Source of the DNA: Panax quinquefolius
Taxonomy: Eukaryota; Streptophyta; Magnoliopsida; Apiales; Araliaceae
DNA: 64,000 nt
Direction: 5' to 3'
NCBI GenBank assembly: GCA_020205615.1
Contig: CM035166.1
Span: 78,950,679-79,014,678, forward strand
Both the position numbers and the translations under genes were made by a program. The notes below the pieces were generated by a model. It saw nothing but the letters and a program-made list of their open reading frames with translations, had not been told where the DNA came from and searched no databases. Below are positions 36,829 through 49,009 of the stretch, piece by piece (the stretch's first letter is position 1; each line of letters begins with the position of its first letter).

Positions 36829-37188
36829 TGTTTATATGAATTGAGAGAAGACATCTTATATGTATCACGTTTCTGCTGTACTTAAGAGTGAATGTTTTCA
36901 ATTGTCTCTCTCAATCTTATGATGGATATATAGGTGTGTATAAAGTTCTTGAGACGACAATTGTGACCAAACACTAACGGTTTTATTTATAGAATAGCTA
37001 AGAGTCATAATCGTCCATCAAGATTATGAAACCTCATGACTCATTATGCCAAATACTATTAGAAATATTATTTATAAGACACATAATTAATTACCAAACC
37101 CATAAAAAAGTAATTAAATTAATACAATATGTAAGCCCAATAATTACATAAATATTAGATGCCGCATAAAGAATAAAATATTCTAACA
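36829..37188 (-). mobile_element. 3' LTR of the split copia element (minus)
   Basis: On the minus strand it starts TGTTAGAATATTTTATTC at 37188, directly after the PPT CAACTGGAAGAA (37189-37200). A TATAAATAAA motif lies near plus 36980-36990. The left end at 36829 (minus ...ATAAACA) is an estimate. It belongs with the RNase H fragment at 37640-37988. Confidence 0.6.
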
Positions 37189-37200
37189 TTCTTCCAGTTG
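37189..37200 (-). other. Polypurine tract of the split copia element
   Basis: On the minus strand CAACTGGAAGAA, similar to the usual copia AAGTGGGAGAA tract, placed between the pol end and the LTR. Confidence 0.65.
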
Positions 37201-37639
37201 GCCGAAATACTATTTATATACAAAACATAACACTTCCAATCATTAATTTGGCCAAGTATTATTTAATGTCTACATCTTGTTCAAATAAAAACACCAATAC
37301 AAATTAATACAATCTTTGTGTCACTATTAACACAAGATCCCCATTATAAGTAACAGAATTAGTACTTTTATTAGAACGAAGATTAACATTAAACATAACA
37401 GGTATGAATAGAGTTACATAAGTGGTAATAGATTAAACTCATTCATATGGTCCAAAACATAACTGTTTGCTTACAAGTTCTCAAGTGTGTACAATAAAGA
37501 GAATAGCAAATCATAAACATAATGTGAAGTTCAAAACAACGAGCTCAAAAAATATTGGCTTACATCAAAATAACTCACTAATTAAGACTACCAATTAAAC
37601 TCATTCCGGTAACATGTTCTAAAAAGAGTTTGGGTGGTA

Positions 37640-37988
37640 AGCCTTTCGTAAGTCAATCCGCTAACATATCATGCGTACTAATATACTTAATGACAACGCT
37701 TTGATCTTCAACTCTTTCCCTGACAAATACGTATTTAGTGTCGAGGTATAGTCCAGCACCACTCGAACTGGTACTGTTGGAAAAAGTAACAACATAATTA
37801 TTATCACAAAATACTTTCAATGACCTTGAAATGAAATATACAACCTTAAGTTTTGAAATAAGATTCCTCAATAATACGACGTGACAAGTAGCATGATAAC
37901 AAGCCACATATTCTTCCATCATCGTAGAAATGATAGTTAACTCCTGCTTATGACTTCTCCACGAAATAGGGCCTCCTGAAAGCATAAA
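37640..37988 (-). pseudogene. Ty1/copia RNase H, C-terminal part
   Basis: Minus-strand frame from 37985: MLSGGPISWRS, HKQELTIISTMMEEYVA, then a FCDN motif and HDMLADLT-like end, typical for copia RNase H. This is the direct continuation of the fragment at 1758-2114 on the plus strand: the last residues there (YIFI) and the first here meet at the TTTAT duplication. Both pieces are in inverted orientation 36 kb apart. The fragment is a relic of a retrotransposon. Confidence 0.88.
37984..37988. repeat. TSD half ATAAA (TTTAT on minus) of a family A insertion
   Basis: Next to the end of the inverted family A LTR; it pairs with TTTAT at 2110-2114, not with its own right flank TAACC (40494-40498). 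Confidence 0.85.
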
Positions 37989-40493
37989 TGTGACGCCCCC
38001 AAAATTAGGTATACATCACCCATCTTGAGTAGCCAAATACATGGTACAGAATTCAAATACAACTTAATTATACAACAGTCGTGTAAAATACGACAAAACA
38101 TAGGCTGTGAGTTTGAATACAAATATTGTCTACTAGAGAGTATACAAACTCAAAATGAGTCCTCATTACAATTATTATCACACTATTTCACAGAATAGTG
38201 AGGACTACTAATGCACCATCTAGGACCATCACTCCGTTCCCCGACTAGTCCCAGCTACGTTCTCATTTCCTGAAGAGAACAGTGAAAGAAAGGGTGAGCT
38301 CAACTAGCCCAGTAAGAAATATTATGACTAAGATAATGCAGAATAAATTATCATTAGCCTTTAAACAATGGTTAAAGCGATACAATATAACAAACATCAA
38401 GTTTTACTGCAGTGGAACAAGCAATCCATTAAAAGAGTCTAGTAGAGAATAAAATCTACTATCTTTTATGATTTAAAAGGTTTTTCATGACTTTTATTAC
38501 TGGGACTCAGCTTAATAAATAATTCACATCATCGAATCACCCCTGCACTACGGCCAAGGTTATTCTTTAGTATCACGACCACAATTATCCATGCACTACG
38601 GGCCAAGAATATTTGTGTATTCATTAATGGTTATGATCATGCCAACAACTGTCCATCAATGCACTACGGGCCAATGAGGACTTTAACCACATCATTTGTA
38701 ACATTACGGCCATGATTACAATCGAATAATCCTCGGTCATAATCATACCAAGTCCATCTATGCACTCATGTGCCACAGATGACTTTCAAAAAATATAAAT
38801 ATGAGGATGATGACAATGATATAAGAATTCAATAAAACAAGTTCAAGAATTAATTTTTCCAAGAACCAATAACGCCCAAATTGTCAACATGATCATTGCT
38901 TTGTAGAGTAAAATTCAAGAATGCTCGGAAGAATATTTCCATGAAAAGATATCTTTGGATGAAGCGCAAATATCAAGGATATTCCACTAATTTCATGGAG
39001 TATAGAAGTCAAAGTTTTAATCAATCGAGTATAATAAAGAATGGAATAACAAAAGAAATTACCATGCATGCGGTACTTTGCATATGTAAAGTTATTCCAA
39101 CATAATACTAAATAACGGAACGAGTCGGATTTAAATTACATGCAGACAAGCTGTGATGTTCCAAATGAATAATAAAGAATGGAATAACAATGTAAATCAC
39201 CATGCATACGGTGACTTCAGATGAGCGAGTTATTCCAATGGAATACTAATAAGGATTGAATCAGTCGGCGTAAAATGCATGAACGAGGATATTCCAATGT
39301 AATAATAATAAAGATGGAACCGAGGTACAGTAAAACGCATGCAGACGTGATATTTGACCGAGAATAATAAAGACTTTGAATCAGTCCAAAGATAAAAGCG
39401 TCTGATGAGGATATTCCAATGAGAATAGAAAAGGCGGAATAATAGAAGAATGTCACCAAGCATGTGGTAGCCAGCGTATCTGAGTTATTCCAAATGAATA
39501 ATAAAGAATGGAATAACATAAGTTCTCTTCATGAATACAAAAGAATAACACCCCTTACGAAAGTACAACAAATAATATTCCTTACCTTAAGAAGAAGAAA
39601 GTAATTGGATATATAAGTAGTGAAGTAGCATAATACTTTCTTCTTTCTCTTTATAGTTTATCTCTCAGAGTTTCAAATTGAATTCGTAAGAAAATAATGA
39701 AAGAATGAGCTTCTATTTATAGAAAAATGGATTTGCGATAGTAACTAACTCATGAGCGGTCCAGATTGATTTACTTTAATCTGACTATCCATATTTAAAG
39801 TAAAATCTTTTAAATAAAATATAATATATTCTATTTATAATCTAATAAAGCGAATAACTTTATAAAAGATTTTACTATGCAAATCTTATACGCAGCACTT
39901 ATGCAAACACTATGCATAATAAAATATAATATATTCTAATTATTATCTAATAAAATGGATAACTTTATAAAAGTATTACATTTTATATAAAAAGATTTTA
40001 CTATGCAAAACACTATGCAACACTATGCATAATAGAATAACTTTATAAAAGTATTACATTTTATATAAAAAGATTTTTCGTATTATTACATTAATAATAC
40101 CAACAAAAGCGAGTGACTTATCACGTAAGCATCAATAATTAATACCGTAGTGCTACTATGCAACCACGCAGTATTCGTATTTTTTAACACCGTGTGTTTC
40201 AACAGATTAAGCAGTAAAAATTCTGCCGTTATTTTCATAAAGTATTTTTGTCATTTTCTCAATCAAACAATAATTCCATTGTGAGGTCTACTAATAATTG
40301 TCTTAGTTTATGCGAATATTCCCTGTGAAAACAAATATTTCCCGACCAATCGAATATTATATAACAACTTGCATACTTTGCAAAATTTATAAATATTACC
40401 CACAACTATAACATTATATCAATTTCACTCCATAATATTCAAAAATAATATTTATAGAAAATTCATCTTTATTCAAAAAGTTGGGGTTTTACA
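37989..40493 (-). mobile_element. Solo LTR, family A (minus), inversion-border copy 2
   Basis: A 2505-bp LTR. On the minus strand it starts TGTAAAACCCCAAC at 40493 and ends GGGGGCGTCACA at 37989. It is the closest match in the window to 2115-4558, in opposite orientation, and has the same GCATAGT block, modular middle part and TATA-like motif. Its flanks (ATAAA and TAACC) do not form a TSD. Together with 2115-4558 it bounds the proposed inversion. Confidence 0.87.
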
Positions 40494-43236
40494 TAACCTG
40501 TCGGTGCAGTCTATCGCACGCATGGTGAATCCTTCTGTTATTCCATTCTTTATTATTATGTTGGAATAATATGTCTATGTGGATTACCACATTCATGGTG
40601 AATGATCCTTCGTATTCATATGAATAGTATTTTTATTAAAAAAGGGTTTCTGCCAGGGGCAGATTCGTAATTTTTCTGACCCTCAAAAATTCTGAAAAAA
40701 TTTGAAATGATAATTTGATGAGTTTTCTAGATTGTGTCCAAAAATGGCCATTTTTGGATGTATATATTTAGAGTTATAAATTTTATGGGAAAAGACTGTT
40801 TTAAAAGTAAACCCTTATAACTCCTTGTGGTTAACTCCAAAATTAGTAAAATTGTTAATGGGAGTACATGTATATAACAGGAGTATACCCTGTAAATTTC
40901 GGAATTTTTGGACAAAAGTATAATTTATGATAAATGTCTAAATATTCGGCAGTTTTATCCATATGAAAAATAGTAAATGAATTTTAAAAATTCTAAGAAA
41001 AATATATGTTCAAGATGGGACTATATTATGCTAAATCCCAGAAAATAAATATTTTTGGGACTTATTTGGTATTTTTTTCATGAAAATGAACTAGTTATTA
41101 GTAAATGAATTAAATATGTTATGTGAAGTAATAAAATTGGAAAATAGGATTTTATGGCTTGAGAATCCTATATAGGGTATATGCAGATTTTTGATGAGTA
41201 ATTTGATTATTGATGATGAAATCTTATGAGTATGGCATTTTTGAATGATTAAATGCATTATTTGATAAAGTGTAAATAATTGAAATAAATTGTTTATAAG
41301 TTTAAGAAATGATTAAAATATTGTTATAATATTAATGATATTAGATTATGAGATTATTAAGTGATTGATAACATTTGGTTTTTATTGAACGCTAGATAAA
41401 TTGTATTATAAATGTTTAATATTTATCATTTATCTCATTTGATTGATTCTTATATCATTGTCATCATCCTCATGCTTATATGTGTTGAAAGTCGTCTTTG
41501 GCCGTAGTGCATAGATGGACTTGGTATGATTATGACCAGGGATTATTCGGTATAATCATGACCGTAATGTTACAAATGATGTGGAAAAAGTCCTCATTGG
41601 CGTAGTAGTGCATTGATGGACGAGTTTTTGGTATGATTATGGTTATGGATTCTCTTCGGCCAAGGGTGCAAAGATGAATTGTTTTATAGCATGATCGGGG
41701 ACCGTTGATAAAAACACGATTATCTTTGGCCCGTAGTGCATGGATAATTTGTGGTTGTGATCTTAATGAAAAAGTCCTCATTTGCCCGTAGTGCATTGAT
41801 GGGACGATTTTTGGTATGATTATGGCTATGGATTCTCTTGACCAAGGGTGCAAAGATGAATTATTTTATGGCATGATCAGGATCGTTGATGAAAACACGA
41901 TTATCTTTGGCCCGTAGTGCATGGATAATTCGTGGTCGTGATACTAAAGAATATCCTTGGCCTGTAGTGCAGGGATGATTCGATGATGTGGATTATTTAT
42001 TGAAATGAGTCTCAAAGAATGAAATATTAATTCATGGATGTGATAATAATGAATATCTTTGGCCGTAGTGCAAAGATGATTTAATGATTACGAGCATGAA
42101 TTGTGATTTGGTATAACCATGATTTTTGATGTTTCAAGTGAAGATATGTGATAAAATTATCTTCGTCCTAGGTGCGAAAAAGAATTTAGAATCACAATTA
42201 TGATTATGAGTTATTCATATGATTGTGGACAGGAATTGTTGATTGATGTTACAGGGATAAAAAATTATTGGTCGACTTTTAACATGGAGAAGATAATAGA
42301 CCTGATGGTCTATTTGACTCTTTTAATGGATTGCTCGTTCCACTGCAACTATGGTTGAAAAGTTTTATCATCTACCATATGTTCTAAATCTCTGATTTAT
42401 TATTAATGAAAGCTTTTGATAATTTAATTATCTTTAGTCATGATATTTTTTACTGGGCTAATTGTGCTCACCCTTTCTGCTTCACAATTCCTTTCAGGTA
42501 ATAAGAGTGTTCTTAGGGTAGAGCGGGGATAACGAGGGAATAGAGCATTGGTCTCTAAATGTGAAGATTCTCCCTAAACAAGATAGAAAAAGTGTGTTGT
42601 ATTCTATACAACATTTAGTAGTTATATTTGGTGAATCAAATAGGGTGAGGTGAACCCAACTTTGGAAGGGTATTTTTCCACTATCATACAAGATGTCTAA
42701 TGACATACAACCTCGTGTTATCATAAAGACGGGTTATGCGCATCCACTTCTTTGAAGTATATCTACGGGCACTACCTATATGATCTTGGAGTTGATTTAA
42801 AAAAATAATATTCACTTGGAAATAGTGGAGATAGTTATATGTCAAGAGAAGACTCGCCATTGGAAAGAAGATGATAGTAATCTTCTCATTTTTCTTTGGG
42901 GTCTATTGGGTCAACCAAGGATAATTCTGTGGCCATATGATATCTATTATAACCTAGACGCATGACCTCCCATGTACGAAGGTTTCCTTGAGCACTTCCC
43001 AAATATTTTAATTTCTAAAATAGTCTTTGACTATACTTTTATGTAAAGTACCATTGTAAGGTTGTGGTCGAGGCACCATGAGAGTTACATACATTTGTAT
43101 CAAAATTCACAGTTAACTGTGGTCGTATTCTATACGACAGCTCAACCGTTGTATTAATGAAGTTGTATTTGAATTATGTACCATGTATCTGGAGACTCAG
43201 AATGGGTGATGTATACCTAATTTTGGGGGCGTCACA
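40494..43236 (+). mobile_element. 3' part of LTR A' (plus), split by the inversion
   Basis: It begins in the middle of an LTR (TAACCTGTCGG, the family A modular region), changes near 40660 to family B-like sequence (GTAATTTTTCTGACCCTC, as at 43527) and ends like family A (TTTTGGGGGCGTCACA). With 4559-5634 it makes one LTR of about 3.8 kb. TTATT after its end (43237-43241) matches AATAA at 5635-5639. ORFs such as 41530-41853 (minus) lie in CCGTAGTGCA repeats and are chance. Confidence 0.75.
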
Positions 43237-44130
43237 TTATTATTTATTAAATTTTCTGCTTTGGTGTTCCAAGTATTTTCCTATAAATAGGATGCTTAGG
43301 TTAGAATTGAAAATCACACCAGAAACTGAAGCTTTCTCTCTCTATAATATCGAGCATATTTTTATGAGTATTTAAATATCTTGAGTGTCGTTATACGGTG
43401 CAAGTTCGTTCAGCGTTATATCCGACATTCCAATCAGAAGTGCTGCTCTTTTGAGATAAGGGATATTGTCATTATTATGGTAAGGGATAGTAAGGGATTG
43501 TAAGGGTTATTATGTTTTTCAGTTTCGTAATTTTTCTGATTCTCAAAAATTCTGGAAAAATTTGAAATGATAATTTGATGAGTTTTCTAGATTGTGTCCA
43601 AAAGTGACAATTTTTGGATATATAGATTAGGAGTTATGAATTTTATGGAAAAAGACTATTTTAAAAGTAAACCCTTATAACTCCTTGTGGTTAACTCCAA
43701 AATTGGTGAAATTGCTATTGGGAGTACATGTATATAATAGCAGTATACTCTGTAAATTTCAGAATTTTTGGACAAAAGTACAATTTATGATAAATGTCTA
43801 AATATTCGGCAGTTTTGGCCATATGAAAAATAGTAAATGAATTTTAAAAATTCTGATAAAAATATATGTTCAATATGGGACTCTATTCTGCTAAATCCTA
43901 GAAAAGAAAATATTTTGAGACTGATTTGGTATTTTTCATGAAAATGGACTAGTTATGAGTAAATGAATTAAATATGTTATATGAAGTAAGAAAATTGGAA
44001 AAATAGGATTTTATGGCTTGAGAATCCTAGGTATATGCAGATTTTTGATGAAGGTTTTGGTTATTGGCGATGAAATCTTATGAGTTTGGCATTTTAGGAT
44101 AATTAAATGCATTAATTAGTAAAGTGTAAT

Positions 44131-44252
44131 TACTATTCATGAGTTACTATTCACGAGTTACTATTCACGAGTTACTATTTATGAGTTATTATTCATGAGT
44201 TACTATTCATGAGTTATTATTCACGAGTTACTATTCATGAGTTACTATTCAC
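44131..44252 (+). repeat. 15-bp tandem repeat in family B 5' LTR
   Basis: About eight units of TACTATTCATGAGTT or TACTATTCACGAGTT. The 3' LTR has about six units at the same place. Confidence 0.92.
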
Positions 44253-44607
44253 AACAAAATTGGTTTGTTTTTCTAACCAAATTATCGTTGATTTATGAAT
44301 CTTACTCTTGAGATTAAATCTATATGTGTTGATTATATTATTTTTATTATCATATATAATATTTTTATTACCCTAATGATGATATTTCTCTTTGACTTGA
44401 GTGTAAAGATGGGTAGATTATTGGTATGATCGTGACTATGGGTTCTCTTTGGCCAGTAGTGCAAAGATAAATTGTTGACTGGTATGATCATGACCATTGA
44501 ATTTATAATTGAATATCTTTAGTTTAAGTGCAAAGGTGAATTGATCAACATGGTTATAATTATTGTTTATATAAATTCTGAAATGATTAGATATTTCTTT
44601 GAGATAT

Positions 44608-44755
44608 TAATATCTTTGGCTCGTAGTGCAAAGATGACCTGTTTTTGAATATCTTTGGCCTGTAGTGCAAAGATGACCTTTTGTTGAATATCTTTGGCCC
44701 GTAGTGCAAAGATGACTTGTTGATGAATATCTTTGGTCGTAGTGCAAATATGAAT
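44608..44755 (+). repeat. Hairpin-forming tandem repeat in family B 5' LTR
   Basis: About four units of AATATCTTTGGCCCGTAGTG plus CAAAGATGAC, spaced about 35-40 bp. CTTTG and CAAAG can pair around the middle. Confidence 0.85.
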
Positions 44756-45738
44756 TTATTAGTATGATTATGAACAGGAACTGTGATTTGGTATAACCAT
44801 GATATTCGATGTTTTAGGTAAAGACATGTGATGAAAATTATCTTCGTCCTGGATGAGAAGAGGAATTTAGAACCATAATTATGATTATGAGTTATTCATT
44901 TGATTGTGAACCAGAACTGTTGATTGATATTATAGGGATAAAACATAGTTGATGGACTTTTAAAATGGAGAAGATAATAGACTTTATGTTCTATTTGACT
45001 CTTCTAATGGATTGCTCGTTCCGCTGCAACTATGGTTGAAAAGTTTTATCACCTACCATATGTTCTAAATCTCTGATTTATTACTGATGAAGGCTATTGA
45101 AAATTTAATTATCTTTAGTCATAATATTCTTTACTGAGCTATTTGTGCTCACCCTTTTGCTTCATAATTCCTTTCAGGTAATAAGAGTGTAGCTGGGTCG
45201 AGCGGGGGTAACAGGAGAATAGAACGATGGTCTCTAGCTGTGGAGGTTCTCCCTAAACAGTATAGAAAAGTGTGTTGTATACATCATTTAGTAGTTATAT
45301 TTGGTGAATCATATAGGGTGAGGCAAACCCAACGTTGAAAGGATGTTTTGCCACTATCATACAAGATGTCTAATGACATACAACCTCGTGTTATCATAAG
45401 ACAAGGTTGTGCGCATCCACTTGCTGAGTATATCTACGAGCACTACCTATATGATCTTGGAGTTTATTTGAAATATAATTTTCAACTGGAGACAGTGGAG
45501 ATAGTTATATGTCAAGAGAAGACTCACCATTGGAAAGAACATGATAGTAATCTTCTCATTTTTCTTTGAGTTCTATTGGGTCAACCAAGGATAATTTTGT
45601 GGACATATGATATCTATCATAACTTAGACGCGTGGCTTTCCATGTACGAAGGTTTCCTTTAGCACTTCCCACAGATTTTAATTTCTAAAACAATTTTTGA
45701 TTGTACCTTTATGTAATGTATCAATGTGAGGTGTTGTC

Positions 45739-48507
45739 TGTGACACCCCCAAATTCGGGTACTTCAATTCCACAGGATTTGGTGTTCACTGTACAAATAT
45801 CATCTATCTATCTACCCATAATAAATGCAAACCATGCAATAGATAGAAATAAAATCTTCCTCTTAAGGGTTACAACATCCGAATAATAATACAATCCCGG
45901 GTTAAACTAACCTTAAACATCTGTACGGAATCATAAACAAATAAGTCTTAAACAACATCATTAACTCAGGTCTTAAACATAAATACATCATTTAATAAAA
46001 ATAACAAGTCTACATCATTTGCTAACTTTGCCCTTGTGTTTACTAGTGGAAGATTCATCGGTTCTTTCGTTCTTAACTGCAATGTTATTAATAAGCAAGA
46101 GTGAGCACTATTGCCCACAAGTATAACAATGAAATAATAGTATAATAACATGCGAGTGAATCAAAGATATCTGAATAAAAGCTCAACTTTTGAATCAAGA
46201 ATGAATAACAAGAATCAAAAGAATTCTGAGGGTCATAAGACCTTGAACTATGTCCTAGGTTATCAAGGGTTATACTTGAAACCTTTAACAGTCATAAGAC
46301 TATGGACCTTTCTTCTCGTACTTTGGGGGATCAGCCCTTAGTACCATACTGTGCACAATATCTTAACGCTAACGCATAAGTAAATCCCTTTACAAGGTTG
46401 TTCATCTCAGTTTGACATTCAAGTCCGCACCAAAAGAAGTTTGGTTTGGATAATTCAATAAGGGTTCTGAAATTTAGAACGTTCATCAACTAAGGACTAG
46501 TTGAATCAATAAAGTTCACTAGTTTAATAAGGTTCAACAATAATGATATTCAATTAGAATAATAATCTCAAGAAGTATACAATAGGACAATTATTGTATA
46601 ACTGAATCATGCTTTGAAAAGATAATCAATCTTTAATATAACATTTGAACTTGAATATAGTAATGATTAATTTACTCAAGTAAATAATAAACTTGAACAA
46701 TAATGACAAGTAGGGTTAGGAAACTTGCCTCGTGCGTAGATTACACTTTAACTAAGCACGTTCTTTGAATTTAATCCTACATACCATTCACATTCACAAT
46801 ACAAGTTAATTATAACTTAACTAATCATCATAAACTCATTCTCTTTGTTTACTTTGATTATTGACTATACTTAGTCCACTTTGTCACATAAGTTACACAT
46901 CATGAATAACAAGCTAATTATGTATTCAATAATTTAATCCACATGCAATTATGTTATTTACATGTTAAACAACTATTTTAACATCTCATTATACTTCTAA
47001 CATAATTTTATGTTCATTACATTAAGTTAACATCACATTCATGGACTTTAACACTTTAAAATTTTTGTTTCGAACTTTTCGAGAGAAGGTATGGCATACC
47101 ACTTTTTATTTAAGGCTTTTGGCACATGGCTTGCTGTAGTAGCTAATGGCTGCGATAAGCGCTCTGGCGTGGGACATAAGGCTTGAGACTAGCTTGCCAC
47201 AATACGAATGGCAAAAAACCTGCTCGCAATTCGTGAAAATTGCAGAACACAGCAAAAAAAACTCCAATTAAATTTTACTACACGAATTTAATCATACCCA
47301 CATGTTAGAATTCGTATATAAACATTACTCAGCATCTATAGAATGATTTTAACTAATTTAAACACTTAATTACAGAATTACAGCATGCGATTTTCACTGT
47401 CTTGATGTTCTTGAAGGTTTTGAAAATAAAACATGAAAATTGACACTACGGATTCGTTAAAACACCGAATCCGTTCCTTTAAACTTTGATCTCTTCGCAT
47501 CAACATGCATAATAATATACGAGTGTAAATTTTATGAAAACATTTATATTTGACATACAAAAATCACGTATAAGGCCATATGGCCAAAACCCAAACTCTG
47601 TAAATTTTTGAAATAGCAAGTCATCGTATACTGAAACTTATGATATGGAATCATATAAAATATATATAAAACATGTTATGCTACTCGAATTATTACATAT
47701 ATCCCTAACCCAATTTCCCAATTTACTGAAATTTCACAGAACTTGAATGAAAGCCATTTTCATAAAACTAACTGACGTAAAATATGAGAATTGGGTTGGA
47801 GAGAATTACCCAAAGTATAATTTAGAAGGGTGAGTAAAGATAACAATTCCTTTTTCAGATACTACTTCAATCACAGAGTTTTCCTCCCACAATTTCTCTG
47901 AATTCTCTCTGACTCTCAAATACTCTCCTTCTCTGTTTTCAGACTTAGAAATAATAAGAAAGAAAAAGGATACATATAATATAATAAAGCACTGACGCGC
48001 ACTATGGTCAGTTACCCATCATGGGTTAACTGCCCATAACTTCCCCTAAGGCCATGTTTGGCTAGTTTAATATATTACAAAACTATTTAATTTAATAAAG
48101 CTTTATCATATAGTTTAAAAATGTCACATTCCTTATAAAATAAATCCAATATTTTATTTAATTTATTTTAAATAAAATATAATAATTTCTCATAAATTCA
48201 CATAGTCACATAATTAAATTTCTCATTAATAAATAACGTCAAATTATTAACTCTCTAATTAATAATTAAATTAATTAAAATAACATCATGCTTAATTAAA
48301 TATTTCATTTAATTGAATAAGCTCACATAAATTCATACTTGAATAATAATTATTCTCTACATTAATTTAATAAATGTAACACATATAATTAAATTAATCT
48401 ACCATAATAACATCAATTAATTATTTAATCTAATAATTAAATCATCGAAAGTATTTATTTACTTCAATAAATATTAAAAATGAATTACAAAAATCTCGTT
48501 CGTCACA
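45739..48507 (-). mobile_element. Solo LTR, family C, inserted in the family B 5' LTR
   Basis: A 2769-bp LTR. On the minus strand it starts TGTGACGAACGAGATTTTTG at 48507 and ends ATTTGGGGGTGTCACA at 45739. A perfect 5-bp TSD TTGTC is at 45734-45738 and 48508-48512. Removing it restores the sequence seen in the other family B LTR at about 52795-52815. The orientation is set by likeness of its ends to families A and B. Confidence 0.9.
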
Positions 48508-48676
48508 TTGTCCATAGTTGGGACATGAGTCATAGTTGGTATTAAAACTCACAGTATATGTGTTGTTGTATTTTTCACGACAATTGTAGTAATAAAGTTG
48601 TAGTTGTTTTTCTGTACCATGTATTTGACGACTCATAATAGGTTGGATGTATTGAAACTATTTTGGGGGTGTTACA
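48508..48676 (+). mobile_element. 5' LTR of family B element, last part
   Basis: Similar to 52805-52973. It ends TTTTGGGGGTGTTACA at 48676. The first five bases are the second TSD copy of the family C insertion. Confidence 0.88.
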
Positions 48677-48678
48677 TT

Positions 48679-48690
48679 TGGTATCAGAGC
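48679..48690 (+). other. Primer-binding site, initiator tRNA-Met type
   Basis: TGGTATCAGAGC two bases after the 5' LTR end. Confidence 0.9.
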
Positions 48691-48996
48691 TTTGGGATAT
48701 TATCCCTGGCAGAGATCGGGGAATAGAACTAGGAGGGGAGAGACGAGTAAATCCTTCGCTAGTGTGTCCTACCTAAGCTTATTTGTTAGTCAGTCATAAT
48801 ATCGGGATATTATGTGATATGTTAATTTGTTCAATTAACCCTTGTTTTAAAGCTGTATTCTAGAATGATATCTGAAATATAGGAGATGAGCAATGGAGAA
48901 ATCATGATGACAGGGAAGATGAAATCTGAAATGAAATCAAGGTATTCTCAACTCTTTGAAATACTAGGTACGTAAATTTCGAGGACAAAATTTCAT

Positions 48997-49009
48997 AAGA
49001 AGGGGAAAT
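48997..49009 (+). other. Polypurine tract of family B element
   Basis: AAGAAGGGGAAAT directly before the 3' LTR start TGTAAGACCCC. Confidence 0.85.

Larger units (their letters stand above)
43237..45738 (+). mobile_element. 5' LTR of family B element, second part
   Basis: Similar throughout to 50297-52810 of the 3' LTR: TTAAATTTTCTGCTTTGGTG at the start, the 15-bp array, the CTTTGGCCCGTAGTGCAAAG repeats, and the GTAATAAGAGTGTAGCTGGG part. It is interrupted at 45739 by the family C LTR. ORFs such as 45348-45569 also recur in the other LTR copies and show no protein family. Confidence 0.85.
48677..49009 (+). mobile_element. Internal domain of family B element, only 333 bp
   Basis: It starts TTTGGTATCAGAGCTTTGGG with the PBS for initiator tRNA-Met (TGGTATCAGAGC, 48679-48690). 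It ends TTTCGAGGACAAAATTTC and the PPT AAGAAGGGGAAAT, as in gypsy elements of the Del/Tekay group. No gag or pol remains, so this is a deletion derivative that could only have moved with help from other elements. Confidence 0.85.

Noticed and set aside
2115..40493. The two family A LTRs as 5' and 3' LTR of one large element
   Set aside because: They are in opposite orientation and the DNA between them holds a host gene, another complete element and an independent solo LTR.
45348..45569. 73-aa ORF conserved in several LTR copies
   Set aside because: It is conserved only because the LTR is; stops and indels in the other copies (42670-42800 and 52430-52640) break it.
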